Assembly: GCA_001414485.1 (NCBI GenBank)
Contig: LLEY01000015.1
Span: 186,001 to 250,000 of the forward strand
DNA: 64,000 nucleotides
Source: Calycina herbarum
Lineage: Eukaryota; Ascomycota; Leotiomycetes; Helotiales; Pezizellaceae
Reading direction: 5' to 3'
The translations under genes and the position numbers were made by a program. The notes beneath the pieces were generated by a model. It saw only the letters and a list, made by a program, of their open reading frames with translations, was not told the DNA's origin and did not search any database. Shown in pieces: positions 56,201 to 64,000 of the stretch. Numbering within the stretch: the first letter of the stretch is position 1; each line of letters opens with the position of its first letter.

Positions 56201-57801
56201 TCATTCCCCAGTGTGATATATTGGCGTGGTCTTGGTCAGTGCAGCTATTATATTTCGTATCAAATTTCGAAAATGGAGAATGAGACAGCTACAATAATCT
56301 AGGCTGTTTCCAACTCCCGACATTTGGTTGGTCTTGAGGAGTTCACGTCAGTTAGATTGGTGGGGTGTTTGGTTTACGTAGTAGATTATGGCGTTTTAAT
56401 TAAGAAGAGAGGTTTATACCCATTTTCAATGTAGTGATTTGAATGAAGAAAAAGGGAGATTTGGAAATTGATGGTACGTCCGGTAAGATATTTAAATTTT
56501 TGAGTTTGAAAGAGTAGGATGAAGAGATAAAGATATTTGGGAGTCACAAGAATGGCTTTGGGTTTTAGCGAGGAGTTCAAAGGTTTGCACTTTTTTGCCT
56601 ATTTCAAATAAGCAAGTAACTTACTTGCTTTCCTTCCTTCCCATCTCCTGTTGTGAATCCTGGGAGAGTGTTGTTTAGTATTTGTTTTACACATAATTAG
56701 ATTCAAAGAATCGAGAGAGCGAAATAAAATGCAGAAACCCTTTGCATTTATACAATTTTCAACACCTTAAAGGGTGGATTTAGATTGATGGCTGTGTGAG
56801 AGATTATATGTACTCTTAGTATAAGAAGAGAGCCTCAAACCTATCTCTACAACAAACGGCCAGAACTCGACATATGTCAGGTCGACGACAATTGAACCAC
56901 CATCTACGATCCATACTATGCCACTTACCAACCTAAACACGCTACTTGAGACGCATACGGAGTCTTCGACGCTTTTCGCTTTGCGTCTCTTTTACGCCTT
57001 GGTTTGGATGCGAATCTGGAAGGTTTTCTCGACGGCGGGTTTTGAATCGACGGCAGAAGAAGTGGTTTGGTTTCCTTTTGCAGTTTGTGGTGGAGGTATT
57101 AAGAGGAATGAGGGTTTGTAGGGAGCTTGATGGGAAATTTTTCGGATGAGAACATTGATTAAACATTCTTCCTCTCTGTTCGGATCGACAATTTCAGTCA
57201 TCTCTCTTTCCGTACTAGTGTTGCGCCTCTAGTATCCAGAGAGAGACACCAAGTGCTTTTTATATCTTTGGAAGTGGCCATTTTCAACACTCAAGTGATC
57301 TCTGGAGTCTGTAGAGGAGAAATAAATAATGACAAGAATTTATTTGGTTGAGTTTTTGTTCTTCTCTTGATTGATGGGCGAAGAAATGAAGAGCTTCACA
57401 TGAGAATGTAAGATTTACCAAATCAAGTGATATACCAACCAACCCAGATTCTGAAAACAAACTCCTTATCATTGAAACCGTAGTACGACATAGGAACCAA
57501 TTTATTAGGAAATATTCAGTGAGAGAAAAGGAGGGGAATCGTCCACATTTTAGACGAGAATTAAGACAAACCACCTGTCCGCAGTTATGCTAAAAGCAAT
57601 TTACGCACGGAGCATACGATGGAATCAAACCGCAACGAAGAGCACATATTCGAACACTCCTAGTAATGCAGATGACGGCTTTTTCATAGGTATTTTCCCA
57701 TTTTCGGAGGGTGTCGTGATCTGCTCTTCTATTCTTTATTTATACTTTGGTTTGACTGATATACAGTGGTGTGAAAGATCCAGCAAGGGGTCCCAAGCAT
57801 T
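53213..57801. other. 4.6-kb AT-rich gap
   Basis: 3' flank of the large disordered protein, then long AT-rich DNA. Frames at 54268-54605 (minus, begins GTG), 55387-55764 (minus) and 56942-57201 (minus) are short and have no recognised family. The second copy of the AT-rich dispersed repeat lies at 55856-56122. A TTTTATTTTATTTTATTTTC run is at 55136-55156. Confidence 0.45.
55856..56122. repeat. AT-rich dispersed repeat, copy 2
   Basis: Partner of 37070-37304 in the same orientation. It starts CCAAGTTTGTTGAG (CCAAAGTTTGTTGAA in copy 1), carries about 30 extra bases near 55873-55903, and ends GATTGGTCAATTTCGTAATT. The element is non-coding. Confidence 0.75.
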
Positions 57802-58732
57802 CTAGCACATCTTAAACCCATTTCCATGCTTGTTTCGTCGTCCTTGGCGAGAGTAGTGGTGTTGGAAGAAGTATAAAGCAAGGGTCCACAGTACCAAGAT
57901 CAGAATGTTTCCACCACACAAGCACCACCAAAATACACCAGTATTCGAATTGGAAAAACGGAAGGTGAGGAGGGTGAGCACAATGCTCGCCCAGACAGGC
58001 AGAGTGATGAGGGCCTTGTCAATGACTTTTTCCCATGCTGCGTGTGTAGGCCTTCCCAATGCTCCTTGAATATCGTATAGTATGTCATCGCGTAGACTCA
58101 TATCAAGCTTTAATTGACGAAGCTCACGTGGGACCGTAACCTTCTTCTAAAAATCTATTAGCCAAAAGCCCGCAGTGTGAGGAAAAGTAAATAAAATACT
58201 TTCTAGATATATTGTCCAATCTCTACTCGACCCGATAATAAAGTCCGGTATATACATTGTAAAAATATCCATGGATCTTTGCGTGACTTACCAAACATCC
58301 CGTTTCCTTTTCTATGGCGACGTCCAAACCCCCAGAAACAGCAGGCCACTTCTTGACGGCTGTTTCCAAACTATCGATGGAGTTATACGCCAACGTCATT
58401 CCGTCCCAATGCCAACTGCGGCTGATTTCTTCTCGTTGTTCCGGAGTATAATTCGAATGTTTTTCTAGGACGTCGCGGATCCATTCCTGGGTTTCCAACA
58501 CTGTGAAATACTCAATGGTCTTGCGGCCTCGTAGTCGTTGCATTTCTGCCATTGCGACAATATGCGCTTGTGGGAATGCTATACTTCGTTTGTTTTCGAA
58601 AGCGGGAATTGGTTTTGCGAAGGGGGGGTTGGTTCGGTGGCAGTGTGGGAGTAGATTCTCCTTTTCCTCTGATGAAAATTCGTTGACGCTGGGAAGAATC
58701 CAACTGACAAGCTTGCGCATCCATCCCTCCAT
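57802..58732 (-). CDS. Two-helix membrane protein of unknown function
   Basis: Two open frames that look separate join in phase 0 across an intron (donor GTAAGTCACG at 58291, acceptor TTTTTAG ending at 58147): exons 58732-58292 and 58146-57802, 261 residues. The N-terminal 150 residues are soluble, with PQAHIVAMAEMQRLRGRK and ETQEWIRDVLEKHSNYTPEQ. After the junction come KKVTVPRELRQLKLDMSLRD and then two hydrophobic helices (ALITLPVWASIVLTLLTF; VFWWCLCGGNILILVLWTLA), ending in a basic tail. No known domain recognised. Reading the two frames as separate genes would leave the second starting at an internal Met, which is less likely. Confidence 0.68.
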
Positions 58733-60237
58733 TATTTTTTCCGTCTTGTCAAGGTGTTTAAAGTTTTGAGATTAAAAGAGAAAGAGCGAACATACAATTT
58801 AAGCGAGAAAGCTGGAGGGTGGAGACGCGCCGACTATTATAGTTTGCGCACTACCCTCGGTGCTTTCTAAGCACATGTCATCATGAAAGAGACTACCAGT
58901 ACTCTGACGCAATAACTGCACTCGATGTTGCTATTATTCGACAACAGACATAAATAATTGTCTCATGTAAAAGGATGCAACATTGCGGCAGCAGTTTTCG
59001 AACTCATTGGATTCTCAACGAAGAAAGAGTACTATACGTTGCTATATCTCAGAGCCTTCATTTCCATTCAAAAAACAGTGCTCCCTACCATCGAATCACA
59101 ATTTCACAGCCTGAAACAAAATATCTCAAAGTCTAATCTTACAACATCCAGAACTCCCTACATTTCTTCGTGAAAATACACGAAATACCTTGTATTATTT
59201 TTCATCTCGCTGTCAAGTTTTTCTCACTAGTATTCTCCGTCTTCACCTCACTCAAAATATCCCTGGCTCCCCCAGGTTCCGAACCGTAGGTACTTTACAT
59301 ACGTAGTAGAGAGTGGAATTCGGCCTTATAATCAGTCTTAGAAGATGATAAAAGTTGGTTCTTTGAATAGTGTTGGAAATAATTTCGAAGAACAGGCATT
59401 GAAATCCGAATTTCAAACTTTATATATGAATAGCCTCGAAAAAAGTCCACCTATGTCTGTGTTACCTAGGAATCGCCTCAAAACGATTCCGTCTTACTGA
59501 GGAATACATTCAAGAGAAATACTCCTATTTCCAGGTAGCCTATAAATAACCCCAAAAACTTTTGGCTATTCGTAGGTAACCTACAAATACTTTCTCCCAA
59601 TCTTCTAGGACAAAGAAATAAAATAGTTAGACAGTAGATAAAAGGTACTGCGACCCCCTTATCGCTAATGTCCGCCATACCTCGCGTTCTTGAGATACCT
59701 CGAGGTTTATTTGATGCAAATATCTTACGGCTTGATTTATTACACTTGCTCCGAAGGATAGACTGAGGAGAAAACACGTTGCCAAATTATCTTTGGCGCA
59801 TTTTCCTAATCATTTACTAATCTTTTGTAATATACTCACAGAGATTGAGGGAGGAATGGTCACGTATCGGTGGTTGAAAAAGGAAAGTTAATTTTGTAGC
59901 AAAATCCAAGCTGAATGCCAAAAACAGAGTTTGAAAGGGCCGAGCTAAATGTGGAATGGAAACTTTCAAGACGTCAATTATTTTTTTATTTTTAAAAAAG
60001 AAGGCTGAAATGTACACGAATTCGGGTATCACCTTGCCAGCTGTACAATTCCGTGGGCGGCTTAAAAGAATGCCCATGACAAATAGGGTCTGCGAAGGAA
60101 GAAGATTCATAATAGAAGTCGTAACATAAAACTGGAATAGGGCATTTGATTTGCCACCTCTTCAAAAAAGTGTACTGTAGCACATATACAGCTAAGCATC
60201 GTTTAATGTGACATCTGGATCGGATTTTCCGATCCAT
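58733..60237. other. AT-rich intergenic region
   Basis: 1.5 kb between the two-helix membrane protein's start and the phosphoesterase's stop. Frames at 59478-59777 and 59817-60110 (minus) are short and unrecognised. No repeat was identified. Confidence 0.45.
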
Positions 60238-61278
60238 TCACAACTCAACAACCTGAATGGGATTCCCAACATCCGTAGTACTCTGGTAAACCACAGCAGC
60301 ATTCAACAATAGTCCTCCATTCCCACCCGAAGGACCAACCATCAATCTCTGCCACAAAATCCCCTTCACACCGTACCAGACGATTTTCATGGCGTCAAGC
60401 CAGGCGGAACTGGGGATCAAATCTGCGAATATTCCTTTGGTCTTTCGATCCATGAGTCTTTCGTACGCTCGTTGCCCTTCGTCCCAGAATACTGCTTCTC
60501 GTCCGTGTCCGGAGTGTATGTGGCCGAAGATGTGGAGTTTGGGGCGCACTTGCCATATCCTTTCCAGGAGGCCGGCGCATCCCAGATTGAGATCTCGGTG
60601 GTAGCGGGGAGGGGAGTGGGTTATTAGGACGTCAACATCTTGGGGTATGGATGTGTCCCAAGAGGGGAGGTCGCGTGGGTATTGGAAGCTTGGAGTTCAT
60701 TAGTTTTTGGTCGTAGTGAGAAAATAATTGGGAACTCACGCAAAGTCACTTCCACCACACAGAGGGATATCAGGACTTCCATAGAAGTTGAGTTCCCTCC
60801 CGCCTTTGAATTTCAAAGTCAGAGATTCATTTTCCAGATAATGGATAGACTTCAAATCCAACTCCTTCCCAATATCGGTCGCTCTTCTCGACTTGGTATC
60901 AAAATAACTATCATGGTTTCCCGCGATAATGATCTTCTCCTTGTGAGGCAGAGAGTCCAGCCAATCTAGCTGGGCTTGTATCTCCTCCACGGTTCCTTTA
61001 TTGGTGAGATCCCCAGCGTGGATCAACACGTCGCCATGTGCGACTGGGACTATGTTCGAATGGGTGTCTGATATGCAGACTATTTTGATCGGGGGTTTCG
61101 ATCGGTGAGGCTGGAAGGGCGCCCCGCGTAATGATACCAACAAGCTATGTACAAACAGCATCACGGCGCGGAGGGGAGAGTCGAGGAGCTTGTCCATGGC
61201 GGTCAGAGGTTGGTAGAGACTCTGGCGTCTTTCCCAAGGGAAGGTTGCCCTCCGCTTGGGTTTCTTCCCCGGTTGCAT
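60238..61278 (-). CDS. Calcineurin-like metallophosphoesterase (MPPED/UPF0046-like)
   Basis: Exons 61278-60740 and 60688-60238 join in phase to 329 residues. All five metal-binding motifs are visible in order: DTH (Asp71, His73), GDLT (Asp90), GNHD (120-123), THSPP (His204) and GHIHSGHG (His236, His238). This order and the FGHIH ending fit the MPPED1/2 group of phosphoesterases. The substrate is unknown; cyclic nucleotide hydrolysis is known for mammalian relatives. A basic N-terminus precedes a weak hydrophobic stretch at about 36-50 that could be a membrane anchor. I chose ATG 61278; a later Met (61197) just before that stretch is also possible. Confidence 0.85.
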
Positions 61279-61817
61279 CTTCTTTTTCCAGATTCTTTTT
61301 TCGCGATTTTGAGGTGTTGGCTTTGGAGAGGAATCGGATTGCGCTCGTCGCGCGGAGGATTTATAGGAATTAGTCAAGTAATTGCCTCCGCTGGCAACGT
61401 GTTAGGTCGAAGAGGGAGAGGTTGCGACAGAGGGGGGAATCATTGTGTCTAAATAATGTGTCAGTTGGCCAACACGCTCTGCATCAAGTGATTCGCGATT
61501 ATTTTACGAGGCGGAGCGCGAGGCGAAGTACTCACAGCTCTACATTGCTGCCTTTCAGCCTTTCGGTCTATACCTGAGGCATTAACAATAGAGATCCACT
61601 CTGGTCTTGGCATTATGCTTGGCACGGAGTATGACAGGGGTAGCTCTGGCATGCGACGTCATCCACGCATTTCCTTGACTAGAACAACGCCATTGAGGGC
61701 ATACTTGTATGAAAGACTTCAGCTCTTGCCTCTTCTTCCTCTATGATCCTCCCTCTTCAGTAACAGTCTGAATTGCATCCCAGCTTAGCAAGTTCTGCCA
61801 GCAACTTTGCCAGCACA
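61279..61817. other. Divergent intergenic region
   Basis: Between the phosphoesterase (minus) and the anoctamin-like gene (plus). It holds both promoters; nothing specific recognised. Confidence 0.5.
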
Positions 61818-64000
61818 ATGGCTTCACTCAAGAACCTCTACGAGCCCAATACCGACTTGGGAAATGCTCTGCATACAAACTTTGAGTATGTTGGCAAGAC
61901 GAATTGATGGGAAAATACTGACAAACTGCAGTGTCGACTTTGTGATTGACTATCGCTTTGCGGGTACAGGTAAGTTACCTAGAAACGTCCGGTCTTTTGA
62001 ATCTTGAAACTGACTCTGGATAGACAAAGTACAAGCGGAACGGGAATTCGAGGAGCTTATAAAAGCGCTAAACAACGTTGGACTTGCAACCGAAGTACGA
62101 AATGGAGACAACTTCGCTGTCTTGATCTTTGTCAAGGTCGCCTCCGACAGACATCTCCGGGCTGAGGTTTATCGAAGTCGGGTACAAGATTGGCTTTATG
62201 GAGTACGAGCGATTGCCCCAGACAAGGACATGCAATCCAACCTCTCCAGCGAACCTATAACCGAAGCCGAACGACTACGACTCGTCTACCTGTTAATAAC
62301 AAAACCCACAAACGAAGGAGGTGCAGGAATCACGCCCAAAAAGGGAAAATGGAAGGCAGTGGAGTCAATATTCGCTTTGCACGACCATACATTCAACAAG
62401 GCATGGATCAAGGATCTGACTTCAAAGTATTTCTTGAGTCAAAAGGACCTTACGGAGATCCGGAACAGATTCGGGGAAAAGATTGCATTTTACTTTGCAT
62501 TCTTGCAATCTTATTTCCTGTTTTTGACGTTCCCCGCCGGATTCGGTTTCTGCTCTTGGGTGGTACTTGGTCAATTCTCTCCTATATATGCCATTATCAA
62601 TGGACTGTGGGGTATTGTCTTCGTTGAATACTGGAAAAAGCAAGAAGTCGATCTCGCGGTGCAATGGGGTGTTCGAGGTGTGTCGAAGATTCAACACAAA
62701 CGTCCGGACTTCAAACATGAGAGTGTGGTTCAAGACCCGATTACAGGTGAGGAAATCAAGGTATACTCACCTATCAAGAGACTTTCAAGACAATTGCTTC
62801 AAGTACCCTTTGCTTTAGCAGCGGCTTTGATTCTTGGAAGTTTGATTGCATTGTGCTTTGGTATCGAGGTTTTTATTTCGGAGGTCTACAGTGGCCCATT
62901 CAAGACCTACTTAGTAAGTCAGCTTTTTCAAATTGCCAATATCAAACCTAACTTTCTCAGGTCTTCCTTCCAACTGTTATCTTGACAGTTATGATGCCCA
63001 CACTTTCAACACTTCTAACAGGGTTTGCTGCGAGATTGACTGATATTGAGAACTATGAGACTGTAGCTGGTAAGATCTGCACTCCTATAACTTGAGTATT
63101 ATCTAACAATATTTAGCACACGAAAACGCCATGGTCTCCAAGATCTTCGTCCTAAACTTCATCACATCCTATCTACCAATTTTCCTAACAGCATTCGTCT
63201 ACGTCCCCTTCGCCCAAATCATCGTACCGCACTTGGATGTCTTCCAATTAACGGTTAAACCGTTTGCAGAAAACGAAAAGCAAATGACTGCTTCAAAGAT
63301 TGACTTCCAAATCAACCCCGATCGCCTGAAGAAACAAGTAATCTACTTTACAGTCACTGCACAAGTCGTCAATTTCGCATTGGAAATCGTCGTCCCATAT
63401 ATTTCTCGTCGTGTCTTCAAAAAGGTCAAGCAAGTGAAGGCAGAACGAGCAATGTCAAACGACAGCAGTCTCACCACCGGCAATTCAACTTCAAATGAAA
63501 AGGCGGTCTCCCGAAAATCAGACCCAGCAACCAAGAATGCCAATCATCCCACAGCAGATGATCACCCCGATGAAGCAGCTTTCCTCGTAAGAGTAAGAAA
63601 TGAAGCCGAATTGAGTATCTACGACGTAACCACCGATTTCCGGGAAATGATTATCCAATTCGGTATGTCCATCTCAAATCTACAAAAAGCCTCTCACTAA
63701 CACAATCTTCCAGGTTACCTCTCCCTCTTCTCCGTCGTCTGGCCCCTAACAGCCGTCTCCTTCCTAATAAACAACTGGATCGAACTTCGCGGTGACGCAC
63801 TTAAAATTGCCCTCGAGACCCAACGTCCCGTACCTTGGCGAGCAGATTCCATCGGTCCTTGGCTCGATGCTCTTTCCTTCCTCTCCTGGTTGGGAAGTCT
63901 CACCGCTGCTGCGCTTGTGTATCTCTTCCGTGGTGATGGACTGGGTCCTGAGGGAAGTCCATGGGATATCAAGGTTTGGGGATTGTTGCTTACGATGTTC
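61818..64000 (+). CDS. Anoctamin/TMEM16-like protein, Ist2 type, 3' end beyond the window
   Basis: Membrane protein of the anoctamin family; the yeast relative Ist2 tethers cortical ER to the plasma membrane, and other fungal members scramble lipids. Exons 61818-61885, 61934-61971, 62024-62913, 62961-63069, 63117-63662 and 63714 onward join in phase, with the last open at the window edge (about 645 residues present). The N-terminal soluble domain (about 1-165) has VDFVIDYRF, FEELIKALNNVGL and DWLYGVRAIAP. KYFLSQKDLTEIRNRFGEKIAFYFAFLQSY leads into the first helix. Several further hydrophobic segments follow (FALAAALILGSLIALCFGIE, VFLPTVILTVMMPTLSTLLT, FITSYLPIFLTAFVYVPF). A Ser/Asn-rich cytoplasmic loop lies after ISRRVFKKVKQVKAERAM. 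Confidence 0.88.

Overview
This window is nuclear DNA from a filamentous ascomycete. Nearly every gene with introns can be rebuilt from short introns (about 45-95 nt) with GT..AG ends and preserved reading phase. The gene families (Vip1/Asp1 inositol pyrophosphate kinase, Ist2-like anoctamin, GH31 alpha-xylosidase, Ser/Thr-rich single-pass membrane proteins) are those of Pezizomycotina. A Leotiomycete is my best guess from overall feel, but nothing here fixes the genus. No rRNA, tRNA, CRISPR or autonomous transposon was recognised. Exon coordinates were worked out by eye from splice signals, phase and family conservation.

Layout. 1-7549: a sugar transporter (minus, cut by the left edge) is divergent from a GH31 alpha-xylosidase (plus). 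The alpha-xylosidase converges on a Ser/Thr/Pro-rich single-pass membrane protein (minus). 7550-25819: an 18 kb gene-poor stretch whose only convincing gene is a 54-residue six-cysteine protein at 15956-16120. 25820-33901: a Vip1/Asp1-type bifunctional inositol pyrophosphate kinase/phosphatase (minus) is divergent from a type II membrane glycosyltransferase (plus). 33902-40398: a repeat-rich, AT-rich segment with a local duplication, a 315-bp inverted-repeat element, an intact SRR1-like gene, a dispersed AT-rich repeat, a fold-back motif cluster and a broken second SRR1-like copy. 40399-53212: a second small membrane-anchored Ser/Thr-rich protein, an MFS transporter resembling MFSD1, a large caspase-like (C14) protein and a large disordered conserved protein. 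53213-64000: an AT-rich gap with the second copy of the dispersed repeat, a two-helix membrane protein of unknown function, a calcineurin-like phosphoesterase, and an Ist2/anoctamin-like gene cut by the right edge.

How the genes may work together. The transporter/alpha-xylosidase pair looks like one sugar-uptake and hydrolysis unit. Its shared 1.45-kb intergenic region carries a CGG-N6-CCG palindrome of the type bound by Zn2Cys6 activators. Vip1/Asp1 acts in inositol pyrophosphate signalling (polarity, phosphate homeostasis). The Ist2-like protein is expected at ER-plasma-membrane contacts. The rest are separate housekeeping or unassigned genes, with no sign of a secondary-metabolite cluster.

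The least explained parts are the two gene deserts around the six-cysteine protein, the caspase-like protein with its long repeated tail, and the repeat-dense SRR1-like pair.
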